Assembly: GCF_000685015.1 (NCBI RefSeq)
Contig: NZ_BAYA01000039.1
Location: forward strand, 1-54,101
Direction: 5' to 3'
Length of the DNA: 54,101 nucleotides
Source: Paraburkholderia bannensis NBRC 103871
GTDB taxonomy: Bacteria; Pseudomonadota; Gammaproteobacteria; Burkholderiales; Burkholderiaceae
Under the pieces are notes generated by a model that ran no database searches, had not been told where the DNA came from, and was given only the letters and a program-made list of their open reading frames with translations. The translations under genes and the position numbers were made by a program. Positions within the stretch are counted from its first letter, which is position 1. The number at the start of each line of letters is the position of its first letter. Positions 28,456 to 36,300 of this stretch are shown here, in pieces.

Positions 28456-28812
28456 TTATTGAGTGGTGTTAGGCGAAGTCGTCTGCGGCATTTCCTGCAT
28501 ATTGTTTTGTTGCGAGCCCGGCATGGTTGACGGCGCGCGACTGGGCGTTGCACCCGTGCCTGCGCCCTGGCCGCCGCCCACGCCAGTCGTGCCGGGCGAA
28601 CCGTAGCCGCTGCTGCCGTAACCCTTCATGTTCTTGCTGTTGCGGTTGTCATCCGGTACGACGCCCGCCGCGCCCTGCGTGTCGCCCCCTCCCGCGCCCA
28701 CGCCATTGCTGCCGCCCATGCCGTTGCCGCTACCGGCCGAGCCTGCTGCGAAAGCCGCGCCGGACAACGCCATCGCGACAGTCAAAGTCACCGCCTTTAT
28801 CGTCGGGTTCAT
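28456..28812 (-). CDS. Secreted Gly/Ser/Asn-rich low-complexity protein
   Basis: 118 residues. The start at 28812 (AAGGAG seven bases upstream) gives a clear signal peptide, MNPTIKAVTLTVAMALSGAAFA, cleaved near AFA-AG. The mature part is low-complexity Gly, Ser, Asn, Thr and Gln, without cysteines or a known domain. Probably periplasmic or exported. Function unknown; such small signal-peptide proteins are common in Paraburkholderia. Confidence 0.8.
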   Translation of the reverse strand: MNPTIKAVTLTVAMALSGAAFAAGSAGSGNGMGGSNGVGAGGGDTQGAAGVVPDDNRNSKNMKGYGSSGYGSPGTTGVGGGQGAGTGATPSRAPSTMPGSQQNNMQEMPQTTSPNTTQ

Positions 28813-28961
28813 GGTTGCTCTCCTTCGTAACGATCCGTTTATCGACAAGCGGCAGCGCCTCACGGCGCACCGCACGTGCGCCATCGAAAGCGCAATCGAT
28901 GTGCCACAGACGGGCCGCCGCGCTGGCCGGAAACGGTATGGAAAAGGGAGCGAAGAAAAAC

Positions 28962-28984
28962 AAAGGCCCGCATTGCGCGGGCCT
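28962..28984 (-). terminator. Terminator downstream of the esterase gene
   Basis: Stem AGGCCCGC / GCGGGCCT with a short loop; read on the minus strand it is followed by a T-rich tract (TTTGTTTTTCTTC). A second perfect hairpin GTCATGC-GAA-GCATGAC lies at 29012-29028, between this and the esterase stop. Confidence 0.75.
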
Positions 28985-29042
28985 GCCTGCCGGAACCGGC
29001 GATATTAGTCAGTCATGCGAAGCATGACCGGAGCTCACGACA

Positions 29043-29924
29043 TCACGCCTGATGCGTGGCCGGATGCCAGCCGTTGTGCTGGAACGTCGTGGCGAAGAAC
29101 AGCACCTGATAGCGGATCGAATTCGACCAGTACGACCACGTATGGCCGCCGGGCCGCTCCGCGTAGTCGTGCGGCACGCCCAATGCAATGAGTTTTTCGT
29201 GCAACGTGCGATTGGACTGCACGAAAGAATCGCTGACGCCGCAATCGATCGTCAGCGCGATATGCGCCTGCTCGAAGCTGTTCGCGCCTTCCACGATCGC
29301 GTTGCGCGTCCAGAAATCGGCATGACGCGCGGGATTGCCGAAGATGCGGTCGATACCCGGTTCGTCCTCGCAGTTGCGCGGATCGACCGCGCCGCTGATG
29401 CTGCCCGCCGCGCCAAACGCCTCCGGATGATCGAGTGCGATGCGCAGCGCGCCGAAGCCGCCCATGCTCAGCCCCGTGATCGCGCGCGCCTGGCGCGTAG
29501 CGATCGTACGGAAATGCGCGTCGATATACGACACGACTTCGGTGCCCACATAGGTCTCGTAGCGGCTCGCCGTATCGAACGGACTGTCGATATACCAGCT
29601 TTCGTGGCCGCCGTCGGGCATGACGAGCATCACGTGATAGCGGTCGGCGAGCTTGCCGATCTGCGTATTCGACGTCCAGTCGGCATAGTTGCCGCCCGAT
29701 CCGTGCAGCACATAGATCACCGGATAGCGGGCCGCGCTGCTGCTGCGCGCGTAGTCGTCGGGAAGCACGACGGTCGCGTCGAACGCGCGGTGCATGGCCG
29801 CGCTAGAGATCGAGACGATCCGCGTCTGGAAGGCGGCCGCAGGCGCAGCAAAGAGCAGCGCGAAAAGCGGCGTCAGGATTAAAGCGAGAAACTTGTAGGG
29901 CTGGAACGCGCGGGCTGTCAGCAT
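29043..29924 (-). CDS. Secreted alpha/beta-hydrolase esterase (esterase D/feruloyl-esterase-like)
   Basis: 293 residues. A signal peptide is visible (hydrophobic FLALILTPLFALLFAAPAAAF). The mature enzyme has VIYVLHGSGGNYADW (oxyanion-hole HGSGG), the nucleophile elbow GLSMGGFGAL and, near the end, GGHTWSYW with the catalytic His. This fits the S-formylglutathione hydrolase/antigen-85-like esterase family (putative esterase D). It is probably exported and hydrolyses a carboxyl ester; the natural substrate is unknown. Confidence 0.9.
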   Translation of the reverse strand: MLTARAFQPYKFLALILTPLFALLFAAPAAAFQTRIVSISSAAMHRAFDATVVLPDDYARSSSAARYPVIYVLHGSGGNYADWTSNTQIGKLADRYHVMLVMPDGGHESWYIDSPFDTASRYETYVGTEVVSYIDAHFRTIATRQARAITGLSMGGFGALRIALDHPEAFGAAGSISGAVDPRNCEDEPGIDRIFGNPARHADFWTRNAIVEGANSFEQAHIALTIDCGVSDSFVQSNRTLHEKLIALGVPHDYAERPGGHTWSYWSNSIRYQVLFFATTFQHNGWHPATHQA

Positions 29925-30098
29925 GAGTTGTCGCTCTTGTTTTCACTGCCACGAAAGGCACGACGCCTGCGACGACTCTAGCAAGGGGCACTTACAACCA
30001 AATTTCTATGAACCCTACGACTTGCTTCACATTTGCCTTCCGTACGCCTCGAATATTCCATCGATATTCAACCGATCCGATGTGTCCCCGTCATCGAA

Positions 30099-30425
30099 TC
30101 AGTCCCCATTACGCCTCCGCCGTTTCAGGCGCCCTTGCGGCTCGCCCTCGTGCAGCAAGCCTTTCTGACGTGGCGTAAGCGGATCGGTCAGGCACGGCTC
30201 GGCGTCCAGGTCTTGTTCGAAGCGCTCCCAGATGCCCGCCGGCGTGTTCGCCGATCCCACCCGCGTGCCGATCATCAGACGAACCTGGTTCGCGCGCCGG
30301 ATCGTCGAACGCAACCGGTGGATCTCCCACAACAGTTGCAGGACGACGGGCAGCGGGTGCCGGTCATAGATGTCGGCAAGCTCCGCCGCCGTGAGCGGCG
30401 GTAAATGACGATGACTCCGTCCCAT
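30099..30425 (-). CDS. Unrecognised small protein behind a LexA box (candidate SOS gene)
   Basis: 108 residues, no family recognised. The central helix-like part (IYDRHPLPVVLQLLWEIHRLRSTIRRANQVRLMIG) is amphipathic and basic; the C-terminus ends in a run of Arg (KRRRR). There is no signal or membrane segment. AGGA seven bases upstream supports the ATG at 30425, and codon use fits the host. Forty bases upstream lies a perfect 16-bp LexA operator, so expression is very likely induced by DNA damage. A role in DNA binding or in blocking cell division can be imagined, but nothing in the sequence shows it. Confidence 0.7.
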   Translation of the reverse strand: MGRSHRHLPPLTAAELADIYDRHPLPVVLQLLWEIHRLRSTIRRANQVRLMIGTRVGSANTPAGIWERFEQDLDAEPCLTDPLTPRQKGLLHEGEPQGRLKRRRRNGD

Positions 30426-30465
30426 GATTGCGTCCTGCTTTCCGGTTCATTCGGCGCGCCGAGTA

Positions 30466-30481
30466 CTGTATATATATACAG
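30466..30481. promoter_or_regulatory. LexA box (SOS operator)
   Basis: CTGTATATATATACAG is a perfect palindrome and identical to the core consensus of the LexA operator of beta- and gammaproteobacteria (CTGT-N8-ACAG); the preceding TA extends the match. It lies 40 bp before the leftward gene at 30425. It could also influence the rightward glycine-zipper gene 209 bp away. Confidence 0.85.
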
Positions 30482-30690
30482 GTTAGCACACGTAGGAATC
30501 GTCCTGGAAGATGTAGGAATTGGGGCCCGTCATGGGACTTTCTCAGGCTCCGCAACGCTCTCTCGCCTTTTGCAGAAGGTTTGGGATCATTTTGTTACAC
30601 CTCTTACCCCCCGCCTCTGCCGGCGTTACAGAAGCCTTTCAGATTGCCCGTTATACTCCGCTCCATCTTAAAAAACGAATGGGCTCCACC

Positions 30691-31131
30691 ATGTCGAAGA
30701 AATTCATCCCGATGGTTGCGATTGCGGCGCTGGCCGCAGCGGTTTCGTTGCCCGCCATGGCTGGCGACATGAACAACGCGCTGGGCGGCGCGCTCGGCGG
30801 CGTCGCTGGCGCAGCGTTGGGCGGCGCGGTCGGTGGCAGCACGGGCGCGGTGATCGGGGGTGCAGTGGGTGGCGGCGCAGGCGGCGCGGTCACGTCGAAT
30901 CGTCGCGAGCGCACGGGCGCCATCGTCGGCGGCGCGCTGGGCGGCGGTGCCGGCGCGGCGGCAGGCAATGCGATGGGCGGCCGCACCGGCGGTCTGGTCG
31001 GCGCGGCACTGGGCGGCGGCGCAGGTTCGGCGCTCGGCGGCAATATCTCGCGCTCGAACTCCTACGCCGATGACTACTCGCGCGGCTATCGCGGCAAGCG
31101 CCACCACAACAAGCACCACCACTGGGATTGA
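30691..31131 (+). CDS. Glycine-zipper outer-membrane-type protein
   Basis: 146 residues. Signal peptide MSKKFIPMVAIAALAAAVSLPAMAG, then a long Gly/Ala-rich region with GxxxG spacing (GGALGGVAGAALGGAVGG and similar repeats) and a His-rich tail KRHHNKHHHWD. Glycine-zipper proteins of this type (YMGG/Rick_17kDa-like) sit in or at a membrane. The start at 30691 places the signal at the N-terminus; an in-frame ATG at 30679 is four codons upstream. The His tail might bind metal. Followed by a strong terminator. Confidence 0.85.
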   Translation: MSKKFIPMVAIAALAAAVSLPAMAGDMNNALGGALGGVAGAALGGAVGGSTGAVIGGAVGGGAGGAVTSNRRERTGAIVGGALGGGAGAAAGNAMGGRTGGLVGAALGGGAGSALGGNISRSNSYADDYSRGYRGKRHHNKHHHWD

Positions 31132-31185
31132 GCGCCTGGCGGCGCGGCGCGACAACCGCGCGCGCCTTCCAATCGGCTCTCCAAT

Positions 31186-31220
31186 AAAAAACGGCACGGT
31201 TCAAATCCGTGCCGTTTTTT
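31186..31220. terminator. Bidirectional rho-independent terminator
   Basis: Stem AAAAAACGGCACGG / CCGTGCCGTTTTTT with loop TTCAAAT, followed by a T-run in both directions. It ends the glycine-zipper gene and the convergent chemoreceptor gene. Confidence 0.92.
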
Positions 31221-31261
31221 TATTGGCGCGCGCATCGACGCGCGCCGCGCGTCAGTGCAAA

Positions 31262-32794
31262 TCAGGCCAGCCTGAACACGCCGACGGCTTCGCGCAACTC
31301 GGCGGCCTGCTCCGCGAGCGCATGCGCCGCCGCCGACGCCTCCTCGACCAGTGCCGCGTTGTGCTGCGTGACCTCGTCCATCTGCGTGACGGCAACGTTC
31401 ACCTGCTCGATGCCGGTGCTCTGCTCCTGCGACGCGGTGGAGATTTCGTCGACGATCACGGTCACGCGCTGCACTGCGTCCACCATCTCGCCGATCACGT
31501 TGCCCGCATCGTTGACGAGCGCCGATCCGGCGTCGATGCGTTGCGCCGACGCCTCGATCAGCGCCTTGATTTCCTTGGCCGCCGCGCCGCTGCGCTGCGC
31601 GAGCGTGCGCACTTCCGACGCCACCACCGCAAAGCCGCGCCCTTCCTCGCCCGCACGCGCGGCCTCGACCGCCGCGTTCAGCGCGAGGATGTTGGTCTGA
31701 AAAGCGATGCTGTCGATCACGGCAATGATGTCGACGATCTCGCCCGAACTCGACGCAATACCGCGCATCGTCTCGACGACTTCGACCATCAGATCCTTGC
31801 CGCGCGCGGCCGTGCCTGCCGCGTCGCCAGCCAGTTGCGCGGCCTGCTTGGCGTTCTGCGCGTTCTGGCGCACCGTGGCCGTGAGCTCTTCCATGCTGGC
31901 CGCCGTCTCTTCGAGCGACGCGGCCTGATCTTCCGTGCGCGCCGACAAGCCGAGATTGCCCGCCGCGATTTCGTCGCTCGCCGACGACACGCTCTGCGCG
32001 TGGCTGCGCACCTGGCTCACGACGCCCGACAGACTCGACTGCATGCTCTTGAGCGCGTCGAGCAGCATCGCGGTTTCGTCGCGCGCGCCGGCTTGCGCGC
32101 GTACTTCGAATGCGAGATCGCCCTGCGCGACGGCCTGCGTGCATTCGAGCGCGCGGGCAAGCGGCTTCGTCACAGTGCGGCTGAACCACCACGCGCCCGT
32201 CATCGACACCGCGAGCGCGGCCACCATCAGCAACGCGCTAAGCAGCGTCGCGCGATGCGCCTGCTCCGCGGCTTCTGCGGATACCTCGGCGCTTTGAGCC
32301 GCGATCTTGTGCGCGGCTTCGTCGAGCAACGCGGCCGGCGCGCGATCGACGCCCGCTACCGCATGATCGCCTGCGGACGGCTCGAAACCCGCCGCCTTGA
32401 ACGCCGCGAGCCCCGTGCGATAACCCTGCCCCATCGTCGTATGAGCGCTCGCGAAACGATCGATCAGGTCGCGGCTTTCGCCTTCGGGCAGACTCGACCT
32501 GAGTTGCTGGGCCAGCGTGTCGACTTCGCGCTCACGCGCTTCGAATGCCGACCAATGCTTGTCGAGCATCGCCGGATCCTTGCCGCGCAGCAGCGTGTCC
32601 TTCCACTCCTGCACCTGCACCTTGAAGGCGAGCAGCGTCGCCATCACCGCGCGCTCGTTGGCCACGCTGTTCTGCACCGTCGTGCCGTACACGTTAAGTG
32701 ACTGGTTCAGCGAATAGATTCCGTAGAACGCACCCGCGAACATCAGCAGGAGCGCCGCTGCAAAAGCGAGCGGAATCTTCAGGGTCAACTTCAT
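31262..32794 (-). CDS. Methyl-accepting chemotaxis protein
   Basis: About 510 residues. TM1 is near the N-terminus (LKIPLAFAAALLLMFAGAFYG), followed by a ~180-residue four-helix-type periplasmic sensor, TM2 (LLSALLMVAALAVSMTGAWWF), HAMP (RTVTKPLARALE) and the signalling domain with the conserved tip IDSIAFQTNILALNAAVEAA. There is no C-terminal CheR-tethering pentapeptide; it ends VGVFRLA. The start at 32794 is chosen because AAGGAA abuts the other ATG (32800) but is six bases before this one. Ligand unknown. The stretch to the next terminator (32795-33047) holds only its promoter region. Confidence 0.94.
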   Translation of the reverse strand: MKLTLKIPLAFAAALLLMFAGAFYGIYSLNQSLNVYGTTVQNSVANERAVMATLLAFKVQVQEWKDTLLRGKDPAMLDKHWSAFEAREREVDTLAQQLRSSLPEGESRDLIDRFASAHTTMGQGYRTGLAAFKAAGFEPSAGDHAVAGVDRAPAALLDEAAHKIAAQSAEVSAEAAEQAHRATLLSALLMVAALAVSMTGAWWFSRTVTKPLARALECTQAVAQGDLAFEVRAQAGARDETAMLLDALKSMQSSLSGVVSQVRSHAQSVSSASDEIAAGNLGLSARTEDQAASLEETAASMEELTATVRQNAQNAKQAAQLAGDAAGTAARGKDLMVEVVETMRGIASSSGEIVDIIAVIDSIAFQTNILALNAAVEAARAGEEGRGFAVVASEVRTLAQRSGAAAKEIKALIEASAQRIDAGSALVNDAGNVIGEMVDAVQRVTVIVDEISTASQEQSTGIEQVNVAVTQMDEVTQHNAALVEEASAAAHALAEQAAELREAVGVFRLA

Positions 32795-33047
32795 CGTCAT
32801 TTCCTTGCGGTTGGCTTGCGCGGCGTCGGCGCTCGAAGCGTGGGGTTGATACGCGGAATCAGGCAGTGAGAGCGGATCGACAGCCCTCGTGAGGCCACCG
32901 CCCCGCCATGCTATCGGCATATGCGCGCGAAACTGAAGGGCAGAAAAGGTATGTTGTGGATTGCGCTTTAATCTGAAGAAATGAACAGTCAGAAAGCGCA
33001 ATAAATTGAAAGCTTCAAGCACCGGCAATGGATCGGTTCACGCAATG

Positions 33048-33076
33048 AAAAAGGCCCGGATCAACCGGGCCTTTTT
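33048..33076 (-). terminator. Terminator of the rhamnose transport operon
   Basis: 12-bp stem AAAAAGGCCCGG / CCGGGCCTTTTT with a 5-base loop, 46 bp past the rhaS stop. Confidence 0.88.
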
Positions 33077-33121
33077 ATTCTGCATACCAAATGAAATCGT
33101 TTTCGTCCTGCTCCAGACGGA

Positions 33122-34129
33122 CTAGAAGTTGAAGTTGTCGATATTCGACGCATCGAACGTCGTAGGCGGCCCGAGAATCACTTCTCCGCTCTTGCCGACG
33201 GTGCGCTTGCCGAGCTTGCCCGCATCGAAGCTGTCGCCTTCCTTGCCCGTGATCGTGCCCGAGGCGAGATTCGCAGCGGCGTAAGCGGCCAGATAACCGA
33301 GTGCACCCGGATCCCACAACTGGAACGCCTTGACGGTGCCGTTCTTCACGAAAGCGCGCATCTGGTTAGGCGTGCCGAGACCCGTGACAGCCACTTTGCC
33401 CTTGCTCGACGACGACGAGATATAACGCGCCGCCGCCGCGATGCCTACTGAAGTGGGCGCAACGATGGCCTTCAGGTTCGGATACGCCTGCAGCAGACCT
33501 TGCGTCTCGACGAAAGACTTCTGGTCGTCGTCGTTGCCATAGGCGATCTTCACGAGCTTCATCTTCGAATACTCGGGCTTCTTCAGTTCCTCCTGCATCC
33601 ACTTGATCCAGGTGTTCTGGTTGGTCGCGTTGGGCGTCGCCGACAGAATCGCGAACTCGCCTTCGTTATTCATCAGCTTGGCCACCAGTTGAATCTGCCC
33701 GCGCCCGATGCTTTCGGCGTTGGCCTGGTTCACGAAGATCTGGCGGCCGTCAGGCGCCGTGTCCGAATCGAAGGTGACGACCTTGATGCCCTGCGCCATC
33801 GCGCGCTTCAGGTACGGCACGAGCGCATTCGCATCGTTGGCCGCGATCACGATGGCGTCCTGGTGCTGCGTGGTGAGCGTATTGATGTACGACACCTGCG
33901 ACGACGCGCCCGCATCCGACGGCCCGACCACCTTGCCGTCGCCCTTGAATTCCTTGATGGCGTCCATGCCGCCGTTATCGGCGATCACTTCGTAGGGGTT
34001 GTTGATCTGCTTGGGCACGAAGGCGATTTTCAGGCCTTCCTTGATACCTGCAGCGTGCGCGGTCAGGCCCGCGCCCAGCAGCATGGCGCAGAGCAGCGCC
34101 GTGCAGGCGTGACGGACTGGCTTCATCAT
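33122..34129 (-). CDS. rhaS: Rhamnose ABC transporter substrate-binding protein
   Basis: 335 residues. Signal peptide (MMKPVRHACTALLCAMLLGAG..AHA) then a periplasmic sugar-binding fold beginning IAFVPKQINNPYEVIADNGG, typical of RhaS-type rhamnose-binding proteins, with TFDSDTAPDGRQIFVNQAN later. It captures L-rhamnose for the RhaPQT importer. GAGGAG eight bases before the ATG at 34129 supports the start. Last gene of the leftward operon rhaM-lactonase-rhaT-rhaP-rhaQ-rhaS, 112 bp after rhaQ and followed by a terminator. The symbol here means the binding protein, not the E. coli activator of the same name. Confidence 0.92.
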   Translation of the reverse strand: MMKPVRHACTALLCAMLLGAGLTAHAAGIKEGLKIAFVPKQINNPYEVIADNGGMDAIKEFKGDGKVVGPSDAGASSQVSYINTLTTQHQDAIVIAANDANALVPYLKRAMAQGIKVVTFDSDTAPDGRQIFVNQANAESIGRGQIQLVAKLMNNEGEFAILSATPNATNQNTWIKWMQEELKKPEYSKMKLVKIAYGNDDDQKSFVETQGLLQAYPNLKAIVAPTSVGIAAAARYISSSSSKGKVAVTGLGTPNQMRAFVKNGTVKAFQLWDPGALGYLAAYAAANLASGTITGKEGDSFDAGKLGKRTVGKSGEVILGPPTTFDASNIDNFNF

Positions 34130-34241
34130 GAACGTGTCTCCTCGATGAGGGCCCGGCGTGCGCGCCGGGCGGTTTGACGGCTTACTGCCATGTTGACTGC
34201 TTGTTTTACAGCGTTTTCCTGTTCGACTGCGTGGCGGGTTT

Positions 34242-35252
34242 TCAGGTCGCCGCACGTGCAAGCGCACGGCGGTCGCGCAGCGTGCGCCAGCGCGCCGCGA
34301 GATTGGGAATGAGCACCGAGGCGAGCAGCAACGCCCCCGTCACGATGGTGAGTGTTTCGCTCGATACGTCCGCGAGCGTGAGCGCGTTCTTGAGCACGCC
34401 CACGATCAGCAGCGACAGCAGCACGCCATACATCGAGCCGCGTCCGCCGAAGATGCTCACGCCGCCGAACAGCACCGCCGCGATCACCGACAATTCGAAG
34501 CCCTCGCCGTTGTCGCCGCGTGCACTCGTAAAACGCAGCGTATAAACAATGCCCGCTAGCGCGCTCATCGCCCCCGACAGCACGAAGAGCCGCAGCTTGA
34601 CGCGCGCGACGTCGATGCCCGAAAACGACGCCGCCGTGCTGTTCGCGCCAATCGCGTAGAGGCTGCGGCCAAACGCGGTGGCCTGCAGCAGCAGCGTGAA
34701 GACCACGGCGCACGCCGCCACGATCAGGAACGGCATCGGAATGAACGTGCTGCCCAGGTTGCTCATGCCGAACAGCGTGTAAGCGGGCGGAAAATCGGCG
34801 ATGGCCTGGTCGCCCAGCAGCACGTACGCGAGGCCGCGAAACAACGCGAGCGTGCCGATGGTGACCGCCAGCGACGGCAGATTGAGCTTGACGATCACAA
34901 GGCCGTTGAAGAGACCTGCAAGGCCGCCCGCGATCACCACCAGCACCATTGCCAGCGGCATCGGCACGCCCATGTGCCAGAGCACGCCCAAGAGCGCGCT
35001 CGACGCACCCAGCACCGAAGCGACGGACAGGTCGATTTCGGCGGCGACGATGATGAGCGTCATCGGCAGCGCCATCAGCGCGACTTCGGTGAGATCGGCG
35101 AGGATGTTGCTGAGGTTCGCGCCGCTAAGAAACACGTTGGACAGCACGCGCCCCACTACGAGCGAGAGCAGCAGTATCACCACGAGCAGCGACTCCCAGG
35201 TCAGCGGCAGTCCGGCGCGGCGGGTCAGCAAAGCGGAATCGGGTTTAGCCAT
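34242..35252 (-). CDS. rhaQ: Rhamnose ABC transporter permease
   Basis: 336 residues with eight to ten hydrophobic segments and the BPD_transp_2 pattern of the ribose/rhamnose permease family: DLTEVALMALPMTLIIVAAEIDLSVAS and GGVSIFGGRGSMYGVLLSLLIVGVLKNALTL. Its start overlaps the preceding permease stop by eight bases, indicating coupled translation. With RhaP it forms the membrane channel of the L-rhamnose importer. Which permease is P and which Q is taken from gene order only. Confidence 0.9.
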   Translation of the reverse strand: MAKPDSALLTRRAGLPLTWESLLVVILLLSLVVGRVLSNVFLSGANLSNILADLTEVALMALPMTLIIVAAEIDLSVASVLGASSALLGVLWHMGVPMPLAMVLVVIAGGLAGLFNGLVIVKLNLPSLAVTIGTLALFRGLAYVLLGDQAIADFPPAYTLFGMSNLGSTFIPMPFLIVAACAVVFTLLLQATAFGRSLYAIGANSTAASFSGIDVARVKLRLFVLSGAMSALAGIVYTLRFTSARGDNGEGFELSVIAAVLFGGVSIFGGRGSMYGVLLSLLIVGVLKNALTLADVSSETLTIVTGALLLASVLIPNLAARWRTLRDRRALARAAT

Positions 35253-36300
35253 GATCGCGTTTCCTCATCATGCGTTTGGCGACGGAGCGGGCCAGCAGCG
35301 TGTCGGCGGTAATGGCGGCGACGATCAGTGCGCCTTGAATGGCCTGCTCCCAGAACGGCGAAACGTGCAGCACCACCAGCGCGATGCTGATGACGCCAAG
35401 CACCAGCGCGCCCAGCGTCGCGCCGAGAATCGTGCCCACGCCCCCCGTGATGGCCACGCTGCCCACCACGGCGGCGGCCACGACCTGAAGCTCGATGCCC
35501 TTCGCCGTGCTCGCGTCGACCGTGCCGAAGCGCGCGAGCCACAGCGCGCCCGCGAGGCCCGCAATGGCCCCACTGATGACGAAGCCCACCGCCACGCGGC
35601 GCTCGACATGGATGCCGGCCAGGCGCGCGGCTTCGGGATTCGAGCCGATTGCGTAGTACTCGCGGCCCGGACGGAACTGCTTGAGGTAAATGGAGAGCGC
35701 GACAAGGAGCACCATCGCAATCAACGCGAGCACGGGTATGCCCAGCACCGCGCCGGTCGCGAGATGCGAGAACGCGTCGGGCAGGCTCGTGGCGTTGATC
35801 TGTCCGCCATGCACCCACGCATAATCTGCACCCCGAAAGATATAGAGCGTCGACAGGGTGGCCACCAGCGACGGCACACGCCCCACCGCCACCAGCAGCG
35901 CGTTGATCGATCCCGCCACCATGCCGATCGCCAGCCCCGCCAGCAGCGCCACGATCACCGGCATATGCGGAAAGGCGACATACAGGCTGCCCACTGCGTA
36001 GGCGCTGATCCCCACCGTCGACCCGATCGACAGATCGATGTGGCGCATCAGGATCACGATGGTCATGCCCGCCGTGAGCAGGCTCACGATCGACACGTTG
36101 AGCAGCACGTCCCGCAGGTTCTGCAGATTGAGGAACTGCGGCCTCGCCAGCGCCGTGCCGCCGATGATAAGCAGCAGCACCACGAACAGCGTGGTCTCGC
36201 GGCTTTTCGCCAGCGTCTGCGCGAACGCCGCCGCACCGCGCCGTGGCGCGCGCGGCTCGCCGCCGTGCAGGGAATGAGGAGAAGTGGATTGACCCATCAT
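35245..36300 (-). CDS. rhaP: Rhamnose ABC transporter permease
   Basis: 351 residues. After a hydrophilic N-terminus come the membrane segments of the BPD_transp_2 family, with SIVSLLTAGMTIVILMRHIDLSIGSTVG and GSVAITGGVGTILGATLGALVLGVI. The two ATGs at 36300 and 36297 both overlap the rhaT stop (ATGATG), showing coupling. The frame is open far upstream to 36678, but that lies inside rhaT and is rejected. Partner of RhaQ. Confidence 0.9.
   Translation of the reverse strand: MMGQSTSPHSLHGGEPRAPRRGAAAFAQTLAKSRETTLFVVLLLIIGGTALARPQFLNLQNLRDVLLNVSIVSLLTAGMTIVILMRHIDLSIGSTVGISAYAVGSLYVAFPHMPVIVALLAGLAIGMVAGSINALLVAVGRVPSLVATLSTLYIFRGADYAWVHGGQINATSLPDAFSHLATGAVLGIPVLALIAMVLLVALSIYLKQFRPGREYYAIGSNPEAARLAGIHVERRVAVGFVISGAIAGLAGALWLARFGTVDASTAKGIELQVVAAAVVGSVAITGGVGTILGATLGALVLGVISIALVVLHVSPFWEQAIQGALIVAAITADTLLARSVAKRMMRKRDHG

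Noticed and set aside
31186..31220. tRNA-like T-arm (loop TTCAAAT between GC-rich arms)
   Set aside because: No acceptor, D or anticodon arms can be fitted upstream; the structure with its T-run is a terminator between convergent genes.
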